Positions 1 through 10,000 of a DNA stretch of 64,000 bases are shown here, piece after piece. The stretch comes from Acidimangrovimonas sediminis. Its GTDB lineage: Bacteria > Pseudomonadota > Alphaproteobacteria > Rhodobacterales > Rhodobacteraceae. The notes beneath the pieces are model-generated. The model did no database searches. It was not told the origin of the DNA and saw nothing but the letters and a program-made list of their open reading frames with translations. A program made the position numbers and the translations under genes. Location: NCBI RefSeq assembly GCF_002871005.1, contig NZ_PHSN01000004.1:1-64000 (forward strand), written 5' to 3'. Numbering within the stretch: position 1 is the first letter of the stretch; every line of letters begins with the position of its first letter.

Positions 1-3000
1 TTTGCGGGCACCATCAGCGGCGCGGGCAACCTGGTCAAGCAGGGCAGCGGGACGCTTGCCTTGACGGGCAGCAACACTGGCACCGGCACCGTCCGGATCA
101 GCGACGGCACGCTGTCGGTCGGCTCCGCCGCGAACCTTGGCACGGGCATCGCCTCGGTCGACCTGAACGGCGGCACGCTGGCCGCGACCGGAAGCTTCAC
201 CTCGGACCGCGACGTGACGGCGAGCGCGGACAGCACCATCGACACCGGCACCAACACCCTGACGCTGAGCGGCACGCTCAGCGGCTCGGGCGCGCTGACC
301 AAGGCGGGCACCGGCACGCTGGTGCTGACCGGCGCGAACGGTGGGTTGAGCGGGGCGGTGGGCATCACCGCGGGCGTGGTGAACGTGCAGAGCGGCACCG
401 CCCTCGGCACCGGCACGACCACGGTGTCCAGCAATGCGGCGCTGCAGCTTCAGGGCGGCATCTCGCTGTCGAACGCGATCGTGCTGAACGGCACGGGGAT
501 CAGCAACGATGGCGCGCTGCGCAACGTCTCGGGCAACAACACCGTCACCGGCGCGACCCTTGGCAGCGACAGCCTGATCGCCGCCGACGCGGGGACGCTG
601 ACCCTTGGCACGATCTCGGGGACCGGCGCGCTGAGCTTCGGCGGCGCGGGCGATTTCGCCGTGGGCGCGGTCACCACCTCGTCGGGCGGGCTGACGATGG
701 CGGGCAGCGGCACGCTGACGCTGAGCGGTTCCAGCACCTATTCCGGCGCGACCAGCGTCACCTCGGGCACTGTGGACATCACCGGTTCGGTCAGCGGGAC
801 CTCTTCGGTGACCAATAGCGGGACGTTGTCGGTCGGCGGCACTGGCACGCTCAACACCGCGGGCGCGATCGGCAACACCGGCAGCTTCACCTCGACCGGC
901 ACGGTCACCGCGGGCGGGGGGCTGACCAACACCGGCACCTCCAATCTTGCGGGCACCCTCAACGGGGCGGTCGCCAACAGCAGCGGCGGCACGGTCAACG
1001 TGACCGCATCGCTCGGCGGGGTCAGCACCTATGCCAACACGTCGGATTCCTCCGCGCTGAACGTGCAGGCGGGGACCTTCTCGCTCAGCGGCGCGCTGAC
1101 CAATGCGAGTACGATGAACGTGGCCAGCGGCGCCACCGTCTCGGCCGGCGGCGACGTCACCAATACCGGTACGCTGACGTCCTCGGGCACGGTCACGACG
1201 GCCAACCTTCTCAACAGCGGCAATGCCAGCCTGACCGGCACGGTCAACGGCTATCTGTCCAACAGCGGATCCGGCGCGGTCGGGACCAGCGGCACGCTGG
1301 CGGTGAACGGCGACGTGGGCAACGCCGGGACCGGCGGGCTGACGGTGAATTCGGGCACCACCACGATCAGCGGAACCCTGACCAACGCCACCACGACCAC
1401 GGTCGCCAGCGGCGCGACCCTGGTCGCCGGCGACGTGTCCAACCTCTCGGGCGGCACGATCACAGTGAGTGCGGGCGGCACGCTGACCGACGATCTGGAC
1501 AACGCGGGTACGGTCGACAACGCCGGCACCTACAACGCCGACGTCACCAACGAGGCCTCGGGGACGATCAACAACACGGGCACCTGGAACGGTGACCTGA
1601 CGTCGAACGCCGGCACGGTGAACACCTCGGGCGCCTGGAACGGCACGATGTCGACCTCGGGCACGGTGAACGCCTCGGGCACGATCACCGGCGCGGTCGC
1701 CAACTCGGGCAGCTTCACCGTCGCCGGGGTGCTGGCCGGATCCGGCGCGGCCTTCGTCAACGAGGGCACGGGTACGCTGGCCGTCACCGGCGGCAGCTAC
1801 ACGGGCCTCGGCACGATCACCAACACCTCCTCGGCCTCGACCGGGATCACGGTGGGCGACGGGCTGACGCTGTCGGGCACCGACGTGATCAACGCGGGCA
1901 CCATCTCGGTCGGGATCGGGTCCACGCTGGGCGGCGATCTTTCCAACTCGGGCCTCGTGACGCTGGCCAGCGGCTCCACCCTGGCGGGAAGCGTGTCGGG
2001 CGGGACGCTGACGCTGGCGGACGGCGCCTCGTCGACAATCACGGGTGATCTGTCAGGCAGCACCGTCAACATGGCCAACGGCGCAGCGGACCAGCACCTG
2101 ACGGTGGCGGGCACGACTTCGGGCGCGACGACGTTCAACGTCGATGCCGACCTGGCGGCGGGCCAGGCCGATACGCTGTCGCTGAACGGCGGCAGCGGCA
2201 CGGTGACGATGAACTACAACCTGATCGGCACGGTCACCACCTCGGCCGCCGATACCACCGTCATCACCGGGACTGACCTGGACGCGCTGAGCTACGACGT
2301 GACGGGGCTGAGCAGCTCCGGCGCGCTGGTGGTCAGCCAGGTGGTCACACCGACCAGCGTGACGCTGACCCCGGCGCTGAACCCGGGGGTCGGCGGCAAC
2401 GCCTCGGGCCTTGCGGTGGTGCAGTCGCTGATCGGTACGGTGATCAACCGGCCCTCGTCGGTCTTCGCCTCGACCCCGGTCTACGAGACCAAGGCGTTCT
2501 GCGCGCCGGGCAGCTGGGGCCGGGTGGTCGGCGGGCGCGCCAGCGCCACCGCCACCTCGGACAACGGCGTCAGCCAGTTTCCGAGCAAGGTCACCGCGAA
2601 TTATACCGGCCTGCAGGTCGGCGGCGACTGGGGCTGCTACAACTCCGATAGCGGGTGGGACGTGGTCTACGGCGTGAATGCCGGGGTCAACCACGGCAAC
2701 ACCTCGCAGGATGTCTACGCGGTCAACGTGCTGAACGGCCAGCCCACCGGCACCGTCAGCTCGGTCACGCATTCCAAGTTCGATCAGGCCTTCGGTGGGA
2801 TCTACCTCGTCGCGACCAAGCGCAACATGGCCTTCAACCTGCAGCTGCGGCGCGAACATACCCAGTTCGATTTCACCAACCCAGACTTCTTCGAACCGGG
2901 AACCTCGACCTCGGTGAACGGCACGACGCTGACCGGCGACGTGGCGATCGCCAAGCCGATCGGGAAGGGGCTGTCGTTCATCCCGCGCGTGGGCTTCGGC

Positions 3001-3429
3001 CTGACGCGGGTCGGCGACTCGACGACCAACTACAAGGAGACGGCGACCTCGGACACCACCTTCCCGGTGGTCACCAAGGCGCATACCAACAAGGTCGTCT
3101 ACATCGCGGCGAGCCTGCAGAAAACGCGCGAGAACAAGGCCGGCGACGCGCTGTTCGGCACCTTCGTGACGGGGACGGTCTACCACGACTTCAGCCCCGA
3201 CGTGGTATCGGTCTACACCCCCTCTGGCGGCGGCACCGCGCGCACGACGAAGACCTCGAACATCGGCACCTTCGGCGAGATCTCCTTCGGCGTCGACTAC
3301 CTCAAGGTGCTGGAGCCGGGGACGGTCGGGCCCGCGAAGCAGCTCAACGCCTCGTTCCGGGTCGACAGCCGCTTCTCGAGCGACGTCCACGCGATCGGCG
3401 TCACCGCGCAGCTCCGGCTGCAATTCTGA
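1..3429 (+). CDS. Autotransporter-like outer-membrane protein (3' part; 5' end lies before the window)
   Basis: The frame is open from base 1, so the N-terminus and any signal peptide are missing. The first ~790 visible residues are a low-complexity Gly/Ser/Thr/Asn passenger with repeated short strands of the type G-T-L-x-L-x-G, as in autotransporter-associated beta-strand repeats (PATR) that form a beta-helix. The last ~290 residues change character: they hold three Cys (in FCAPGSWG and DWGCYN), many aromatics and alternating strand patterns, and end in ...LRLQF. The terminal Phe is the usual outer-membrane beta-barrel signature, so this is probably a type V autotransporter translocator domain. 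Role (adhesion or surface structure) is inferred from the family. It sits just before the T6SS genes but is separated from them by a strong hairpin, so it is probably a separate transcription unit. Confidence 0.75.
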   Translation, partial: FAGTISGAGNLVKQGSGTLALTGSNTGTGTVRISDGTLSVGSAANLGTGIASVDLNGGTLAATGSFTSDRDVTASADSTIDTGTNTLTLSGTLSGSGALTKAGTGTLVLTGANGGLSGAVGITAGVVNVQSGTALGTGTTTVSSNAALQLQGGISLSNAIVLNGTGISNDGALRNVSGNNTVTGATLGSDSLIAADAGTLTLGTISGTGALSFGGAGDFAVGAVTTSSGGLTMAGSGTLTLSGSSTYSGATSVTSGTVDITGSVSGTSSVTNSGTLSVGGTGTLNTAGAIGNTGSFTSTGTVTAGGGLTNTGTSNLAGTLNGAVANSSGGTVNVTASLGGVSTYANTSDSSALNVQAGTFSLSGALTNASTMNVASGATVSAGGDVTNTGTLTSSGTVTTANLLNSGNASLTGTVNGYLSNSGSGAVGTSGTLAVNGDVGNAGTGGLTVNSGTTTISGTLTNATTTTVASGATLVAGDVSNLSGGTITVSAGGTLTDDLDNAGTVDNAGTYNADVTNEASGTINNTGTWNGDLTSNAGTVNTSGAWNGTMSTSGTVNASGTITGAVANSGSFTVAGVLAGSGAAFVNEGTGTLAVTGGSYTGLGTITNTSSASTGITVGDGLTLSGTDVINAGTISVGIGSTLGGDLSNSGLVTLASGSTLAGSVSGGTLTLADGASSTITGDLSGSTVNMANGAADQHLTVAGTTSGATTFNVDADLAAGQADTLSLNGGSGTVTMNYNLIGTVTTSAADTTVITGTDLDALSYDVTGLSSSGALVVSQVVTPTSVTLTPALNPGVGGNASGLAVVQSLIGTVINRPSSVFASTPVYETKAFCAPGSWGRVVGGRASATATSDNGVSQFPSKVTANYTGLQVGGDWGCYNSDSGWDVVYGVNAGVNHGNTSQDVYAVNVLNGQPTGTVSSVTHSKFDQAFGGIYLVATKRNMAFNLQLRREHTQFDFTNPDFFEPGTSTSVNGTTLTGDVAIAKPIGKGLSFIPRVGFGLTRVGDSTTNYKETATSDTTFPVVTKAHTNKVVYIAASLQKTRENKAGDALFGTFVTGTVYHDFSPDVVSVYTPSGGGTARTTKTSNIGTFGEISFGVDYLKVLEPGTVGPAKQLNASFRVDSRFSSDVHAIGVTAQLRLQF

Positions 3430-3440
3430 TGCCCCCGATA

Positions 3441-3471
3441 CCGGCCCCCGGAACAGAACCCCGGGGGCCGG
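3441..3471 (+). terminator. Strong hairpin after the autotransporter-like gene
   Basis: A perfect 11-bp inverted repeat (CCGGCCCCCGG / CCGGGGGCCGG) with a 9-nt loop starts 12 bases after the stop codon. It is followed by GC-rich DNA and only then by a short TCTTTG, so it is a terminator-like stem without a classic T-run. It separates the autotransporter-like gene from tssK. Confidence 0.55.
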
Positions 3472-3573
3472 GCCCGCACTCGGGTCTTTGTCGATTGCGG
3501 CATCTCGTCTAACCTGGGGCGGTTCGGTCACGACCGTTCACGCCGCACCCAACGCAGGTCATCAAAGGCAAAC

Positions 3574-4908
3574 ATGTCCTGGTACAGCAAAGTCGCCTGG
3601 AAAGAGGGCCTGTTCCTTCAGCCGCACCATTTCCAGCAGCATGACCGCTACGTCGAAAAGCTGCTCGAAAGCCGGACCCGGCTGACCAGCCCCTATCCCT
3701 GGGGGTTTTCCGAGATCGAGACCGATCGCGACGTGGCCCAGCAGAACAAGTTCGGGCTGCGGCGCGCCAGCGGGATCTTCCAGGACGGTACGCCGTTCGA
3801 CCTGCCCGGTACATCGGCGGCGCCTCCGGCGATCGACGTGCCCGAGGGATCCGAGGGCTGTTTCGTCTGGCTGACCATGCCGATGGCCACGCCTAACATG
3901 CGCGAGGTCGGCACCGACGACGAGGCCTCGCGCGGGTCGCGCTTCTTTCTCGATCGCGAGACGGTGAGCGACGCGACCGCCGCGATGCGGCTGGAGCAGG
4001 ACATCGAGGTCGCCCAACCGCGCCTTGCCTTCGACATCCGCAAGGCCGAGAAGCCGGGCTTTCACTGCCTGAAGCTCGCCAGGATCGTCGAGGTCCGCGA
4101 CAAGCAGGTGATCTATGACGAGACCTTCGCGCCGCCGGTTCTGTCGGTGGGCGCGCACCCGGTGGTGTCGGGCTGGGTCGAACGGGTGATCGGCTGGGTT
4201 GAGACCAAGCTGATGAGCCTGTCGCGCTATGCCGCCGATCCCACCTCGGGCGGGGGGTTGCAGGCGGCGGATTACCTCATGCTGCTGGTCCTCAACCGCG
4301 AGATCAACCTGCTGCGCCACGCCCGCAAGGCGCGCTACATCCATCCCGAGCAGCTGTTCCAGCAGTTCCTGCGCTTGTCGGGGGAGCTCTGGACCTTCGA
4401 CACGACGCGGCTTGCGCCGGAATACGCGGCCTACGACCAGGACGACCTTGCCACGTCGTTCGAGCCGGTGATGCGCGATATCCAACGGCTGCTGTCGCGC
4501 GACCTCGGCCGGGCGACGCGCCTGCCGCTGGAGCAGCTGGCGCCGAATTCCTTCATGGCCAAGGTGCCGGACCCGACGATGTTCCGCAACGCGAGCTTCG
4601 TGATCGAGGTGGCGGCGTCGAAGCCGCTGACCCAGATCCAGGGCCAGTTCAACGCGCTGTGCAAGGTCGGCCCCACCACCCGGATGCGCGAGATCGTCGG
4701 CAACAACCTTCCGGGGTTGGAGCTTGTGCATCTGCCGACCCCACCGCGGCAGATCCGGGCGATTTCCAGCCACGTCTATTTCGGCATCGACAAGAACGCG
4801 GCGCTCTGGCGCGAGTTCTCCAATTCACCGGCCATCGGGCTGCATTTCGCGGGCGACTGGCCGGGGCTGGAGCTTGAGCTCTGGGCGATCATGGAGAACC
4901 CGGCATGA
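3574..4908 (+). CDS. tssK: T6SS baseplate subunit TssK
   Basis: This 444-residue protein matches the TssK/ImpJ/VasE family in length and in the characteristic N-terminal opening (MSWYSKVAWKEGLFLQPHHF), including the GLFLQPHHFQ segment. TssK forms trimers on the cytoplasmic side and links the T6SS baseplate to the TssL/TssM membrane complex. No signal peptide or membrane segment is visible, as expected. The start is ATG with a weak AAAGG upstream. The stop codon overlaps the ATG of tssL (ATGA), which implies translational coupling. It is the first T6SS gene in this operon; sheath, Hcp, VgrG and ClpV genes are not in the window. Confidence 0.95.
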   Translation: MSWYSKVAWKEGLFLQPHHFQQHDRYVEKLLESRTRLTSPYPWGFSEIETDRDVAQQNKFGLRRASGIFQDGTPFDLPGTSAAPPAIDVPEGSEGCFVWLTMPMATPNMREVGTDDEASRGSRFFLDRETVSDATAAMRLEQDIEVAQPRLAFDIRKAEKPGFHCLKLARIVEVRDKQVIYDETFAPPVLSVGAHPVVSGWVERVIGWVETKLMSLSRYAADPTSGGGLQAADYLMLLVLNREINLLRHARKARYIHPEQLFQQFLRLSGELWTFDTTRLAPEYAAYDQDDLATSFEPVMRDIQRLLSRDLGRATRLPLEQLAPNSFMAKVPDPTMFRNASFVIEVAASKPLTQIQGQFNALCKVGPTTRMREIVGNNLPGLELVHLPTPPRQIRAISSHVYFGIDKNAALWREFSNSPAIGLHFAGDWPGLELELWAIMENPA

Positions 4909-6956
4909 GCTCCGACGGCCCCAAGAAGCCCCCGCAACGCACTGTGCTGCGTCCGATGCCGGGCTCCGGGGCCGGCGGGGGCGGTCAGGGGGGCGGCCAC
5001 GAAGGAGGTCAGGGGGGCGGCCTTGGAGGGCAGCCGCCGGGCGATGCGGGGCATGACCCCTGGGGGGCGCCCGCCCCGCAACAACCGCCGCAGCAGCCCG
5101 CCGCGCCGAAAAAGCCCGCGGGCGGTGGTCAGCGCACGGTGATCGGGCAGATGCCGCCACTTCCGCCGCAACATGGTGGTCCGCAGGGCGGCGGTCAGCG
5201 AAGCGATCAGGGAGGTTGGGGCCAGCCCCCGGCGCAGGGCGGCGGCTTTGGCGGGCAGGATTTCGACAGCTGGGGCTCCGGGCAGGGCGGCTCGGGGCAG
5301 GGTAGCTGGGGGCAGCCTCCGTCTCAGGGGGGCTGGGAACAGCCGCCGCAGGGCAATTCCTGGGGCCAGCCGGCCGAGGGCCCGACCGATTGGGGCCAGC
5401 CCTCTCCGCCGCCGCACCAGCCGGGGCAGGGTTATGGCGGCCAGAACTATGGCGGGCAGAGCCAGGGCGGGCAGGGCGACAGCCCGTTCGACAGCTTCTC
5501 CGCCCCGACCCCGCCTGAGCAGGGCGGTCATTGGCTGGGGCAGGCCGGTGTCAACCAGGACAGCTTCTTCCCCGAACAGCGCCGCCCCGAACCGGCGATG
5601 CGCGCGCCTGCCCGCAAGATCGCGCTGGAGGAGGCGCTCAAGGTTCGCACCGCCGGCATCAGCGCCGAGGTCAACCCGATCACCGCGGCGGCGGCGGGCC
5701 TCCTGATCCTGTTCGGGCAACTGCGCAGCCAGATCGTGGAGATGCAGGCGGTCCCGCTGATGACCCATGTCACCGACGAGATCCAGGCCTTCGAGAAGCG
5801 GGCGCTGGCGGCCGGAGTCGACCCGCAGGATGCGATGGTCGCGAAATACTGCCTTTGCGGCACCGCCGACGACATCGTCCAGAACCTGCCCGGCACCGAC
5901 CGTGGCGTCTGGATGCAGTATTCCATGGTCGCGCGTTTCTTCAACCGCCGCACCTCGGGCGTGGGGTTCTTCCAGGAGGTCGAGAAGGCGCTCGTCGATC
6001 CGGCGCGGAAATACTACCTGCTGGAGCTGATGCTGACCTGCCTGCAGCTGGGCTTCGAGGGCCAGTACCGCGGCATGCCCGGCGGCGACGTGGAGTTGCA
6101 GCGCGTGCGCCGGCGGATCTACGAGACGCTGCGCACGATCAAGCCGCGCGGCGACGATGACATCTCGCCGCGCTGGAAGGGCCTCGACATCGCCATGCGG
6201 CGCACGCGCGGCGGGTTGCCGGTCTGGGTTGCCGTCTGCATCGCGGCGGCGATCCTCGTCGGCGCCTATATCGGGATGCGGCAGTTCATCACCGCGGATG
6301 GCGATGCGCTGGCGCAGCGGGTGATCGCGGTGAACCCGCGCGACCAGGTGCGCATCCTGCAGATCGCGACCGTACCGACACCGCCCGCGAAACCCTACAA
6401 GGCGCCCGAGTTCAAGCCGCCGCCGGGGGCCGGCCCGACCCAGCTTCAGCGCGTGGAAAAGGCGCTTGGCGACGACATCAAGGCCGACAAGCTGACCGTG
6501 GCGAAGCAGGGCGAATACATCGCGATCACCCTCAACAACCTCGTGCTCTTCGCCTCGGGCAGTGCCGAGACCAAGGGCGATTTCGGCCCGATCGGCGGGC
6601 GTATCGCTGCCGCGCTCGATGGCGAGAAGGGCAAGATCCTGATCGTGGGCCATACCGACAACGTGCCGCTTTCGGGGCGCGGGCGGTTCAAGAACAACTT
6701 CGATCTGTCTGTCGCGCGGGCGAAATCCGTGTCCAGGGTGATTGCCGCCGGGCTGAAGGATCCGGCCCGGATCGAGGTACAGGGCAAGGGCTCGGACGAG
6801 CCGATCGCGGACAACAAGACCGCCGAGGGCCGGGCCAAGAACCGGCGGGTGGAGATCCTGCTGCAACGCGAGGAGACGCTCGATCCCGGCAAGGTGGTCG
6901 ACACCGCGGCGGCGGCGGACGCGGCGGGCAAGGCGGCCACGCCGGAGGGCAAGTGA
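4905..6956 (+). CDS. tssL: T6SS membrane-complex protein TssL with OmpA-like domain and long disordered N-tail
   Basis: Three parts can be read in the 683 residues. Residues 1-230 are a Gly/Gln/Pro-rich tail with two near-identical motifs, QRTVLRPMP (Thr13) and QRTVIGQMP (Thr78), and several WGQP repeats (about residues 105-168). Residues ~235-435 are the DotU/TssL cytoplasmic domain, followed by one membrane segment at ~439-457 (tail-anchor topology). Residues ~540-660 are a periplasmic OmpA-type peptidoglycan-binding domain with GHTDNVPL and NRRVEILL. TssL anchors TssM and docks the baseplate through TssK. In Agrobacterium tumefaciens PpkA phosphorylates TssL at Thr14, creating a docking site for the FHA protein Fha. 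Thr13 here is in an equivalent place and a ppkA gene lies downstream, so the same regulation is inferred. Confidence 0.93.
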   Translation: MSSDGPKKPPQRTVLRPMPGSGAGGGGQGGGHEGGQGGGLGGQPPGDAGHDPWGAPAPQQPPQQPAAPKKPAGGGQRTVIGQMPPLPPQHGGPQGGGQRSDQGGWGQPPAQGGGFGGQDFDSWGSGQGGSGQGSWGQPPSQGGWEQPPQGNSWGQPAEGPTDWGQPSPPPHQPGQGYGGQNYGGQSQGGQGDSPFDSFSAPTPPEQGGHWLGQAGVNQDSFFPEQRRPEPAMRAPARKIALEEALKVRTAGISAEVNPITAAAAGLLILFGQLRSQIVEMQAVPLMTHVTDEIQAFEKRALAAGVDPQDAMVAKYCLCGTADDIVQNLPGTDRGVWMQYSMVARFFNRRTSGVGFFQEVEKALVDPARKYYLLELMLTCLQLGFEGQYRGMPGGDVELQRVRRRIYETLRTIKPRGDDDISPRWKGLDIAMRRTRGGLPVWVAVCIAAAILVGAYIGMRQFITADGDALAQRVIAVNPRDQVRILQIATVPTPPAKPYKAPEFKPPPGAGPTQLQRVEKALGDDIKADKLTVAKQGEYIAITLNNLVLFASGSAETKGDFGPIGGRIAAALDGEKGKILIVGHTDNVPLSGRGRFKNNFDLSVARAKSVSRVIAAGLKDPARIEVQGKGSDEPIADNKTAEGRAKNRRVEILLQREETLDPGKVVDTAAAADAAGKAATPEGK

Positions 6957-7001
6957 CATGACGGCACGGTCGAACGGCGCCGGACGGCAAGAGGCGCGGG
7001 C

Positions 7002-10000
7002 ATGAAGGTCTGGCTGACACGTATCCTGGTCGTGCTGGGGCTTTTGTGCTTCAGCGCGGCGGTCTGGTTTGCGGCCCCGCTTGTGGGCTTCGGCGAAAGT
7101 CAGCCCTTCGCCCCGGTCTGGGTGCGGATCGCGATCATCGCGGTGGCTTGGCTCATCGCCTTCGTGGTGTGGCTGATCCGCTTCCTCCGCGCCCGCAAGG
7201 CCGAGGCCGCGCTGGAGGATGCCGTCGCCGGACCGAAGGTGACGGGCGACGCCGACCAGCTGGGCGAGAGGATGACCGAGGCGCTGGCGGTCCTGAAGAA
7301 ATCCTCGGGCTCGCGCCAGTATCTTTACGATCTGCCGTGGTACGTGATCATCGGGCCGCCGGGCGCGGGCAAGACCACGGCGCTTCTGAATTCGGGGATC
7401 AAGTTCCCGCTGTCGGAAAAGACCGGCGGCGCGGTGGCGGGCGTGGGCGGCACGCGTTACTGCGACTGGTGGTTCGCGGAAGAGGCGGTGATGATCGACA
7501 CCGCCGGCCGCTACACCACGCAAGACAGCGACAAGGAGGCCGACAGCGAGAGCTGGTCTTCCTTCCTCGGGCTTCTCAAGCGCAACCGCCCGAAGCAGCC
7601 GATCAACGGCGTCATCGTGGCGATCGGCCTCGACGAGGTGCTGTCGGGCACCGAAGAGACGCTTGACCGCCACGCCGAGGCGATCCGCGCCCGGCTGATG
7701 GAGATCCACGAGACGCTGAAGATCGAGGTGCCGGTCTACGTCCTGTTCACCAAGGCCGACCTCGTCGCCGGCTTCACAGAGTTCTTCGGGTCGTTCAGCG
7801 CCTCGCGGCGGCAGAAGGTCTGGGGCGCGACCTTCCAGACGGAAAGCCGCAAGGAACAGACCGTCGGTCTCTTCGGCCGGGAATACGACGCCCTCGTCTC
7901 GCGCCTTTCGGAAGAGGTCACCGACCGCCTGCAGGAGGAACCGGACCCGGTCAGCCGGATCCAGATCTTCGGTTTTCCGGGGCAGGTGGCGATGCTGCGC
8001 GAGCGTCTGCAGGGCCTCGTCACCTCGATCTTCGAAAGCTCGCGCTACCGGGTGAACGCCAACCTGCGCGGCTTCTACTTTTCCTCGGGCACCCAGGAAG
8101 GCACGCCGATAGACCAGGTGCTGGGCGAGATGGAGCGCAGCTTCGGCGCGATGCCGGCGGGGGCCATGGCCGGGACCGGCATGTCGGGCAAGGGCAAGAG
8201 CTTCTTCCTGCACGACCTGCTGGCCCGGGTGATCTTTGCCGAGAGCGGCTGGGTCAGCTACGACCGGCGTGCGGTGCGGCGCGGGATGCTGATGCGTGGC
8301 GCGGCTTTCGGGGCGCTGGCGCTGGTGACGCTGGGTCTGCTGGGTGTCTGGGGGATGAGCTATTACCAGAACCGCCAGCTGATTGCGACCGCCGACGCGG
8401 CGGTGATGAATTACGCCTCGGTCGCGCGCGACGAGCTGGCGAAGACCGAGATCCAGGATCCCGATCCCAGCAAAGTGGCGGGCTATCTGCAGATGCTGCG
8501 CACCATGCCCACGGGCTATGCCGGGCCGGACGGGCAGGGCGCCTTTCTCGACGGCTATGGCCTCGCGGTGGAGCCGCGCCTGCACTCGGCCGCCGTCACC
8601 TCCTATCACCTCGCGCTGGAGCGGATGCTGCGCCCGCGGCTGATCATGGGGCTGGAGCAGCAGCTGACCGACTTCATCCAGAAGAACGACACGCTGTCGG
8701 TCTATGAAGCGTTGAAGGTATACAAGCTTCTGGGCGACGCTGCGCCGAAGCCCGACGACAAGGTCGTGCTGGCCTGGTTCAACAAGGAATGGAAGACCGC
8801 CTTCCCGCTGGACGACAGCACGCGCCAGCAGTTGATGGACCACCTCAAGGCGATGTTGACGCTTGATACCACGGGGCGCACGGCGGTGGGCCTGAACGGC
8901 GCGCTGGTGGATCAGGCGGAGCGGATGCTGGCGCGGATGAGCGTGGCCGACCAGGCCTATCTTCTGGTGAACGGCACGGCGGAATTCTCGGGCGTGCCCG
9001 ATTTCAACGTGGCGCAGCGGGCGGGAGCCGACAGCGACAAGGTGTTCGAGACGGTCGACGGGTCGGATTTCAAGTCGCTGACCGTGCCCGGCCTCTATAC
9101 CTACCGCGGGTTCCACGACTTCTTCCTGCCGCAGCTCGCCCAGGTCGCCCAGAAGATCGAGGACGACCAGTGGGTGATGGGCGATTACGCCAAGCAGGCG
9201 GATGTCGAGGACCAGATAAAGCGCCTCGGGCCCGAGCTGATGAACCGCTACACCAACGATTTCATCGCCGCGTGGAACAGGGTCCTGACCAACATCAAGT
9301 TCCGCCCGATGGCCGCCGACAAGCCGAATTACACAACGCTCGGCATTGCCTCGGCCCCGCGCCTGTCGCCGATCTTCCTGCTGATGCAGGCGATCGACCA
9401 GGAAACCCGGCTGACCCGCGCCTTCGCCGATGACGGGGACGGGGGCGGGGGGGCCGCCGGCAGCAAGGTCGCGGCGCTTGCGGCGCAGGCGAAAGGCGGC
9501 AACGGCGCGGTCGGCATGGCGGCAAGCGAGCTGAGCTCCCGCGCGCTGTCGCGCACCTCGGGGCTGGCACGGGTCGGGCTGTTCATCGCGCTGAACGGCG
9601 GCAAATCGCAGAACCGCGCGGGCGGCGGGGGCGGCGCGCAGCCGCTGCCGGGTGCAGCGATCGAGGCGAACTTCGCCGCCTACCACGACATGTTCGAGGG
9701 ACCGGACGGACAGCGCACCATCGACCAGCTTCTGGCGATGCTCGACAAGTTGCATACCGATGTCATCCTGTCGGCCACCTCGCCCGCGGCGGCGGCGCAG
9801 CAGATCAGCCTCGATGTCGGCAACCTGAAGTCCAAGGCTTCCTCGCGGCTGCCCGATCCGCTGGGCCGCATGGTGAACCAGTTGGCCGACGATTTCGCCT
9901 CGGACGCGACCAACGCCTCGCTTGCCGACCTGAACGCCCAGCTTCAGGTGCAGGTGACGCAGCAGTGCCAGAAGATCGTGCAGAACACCTATCCGTTCTC

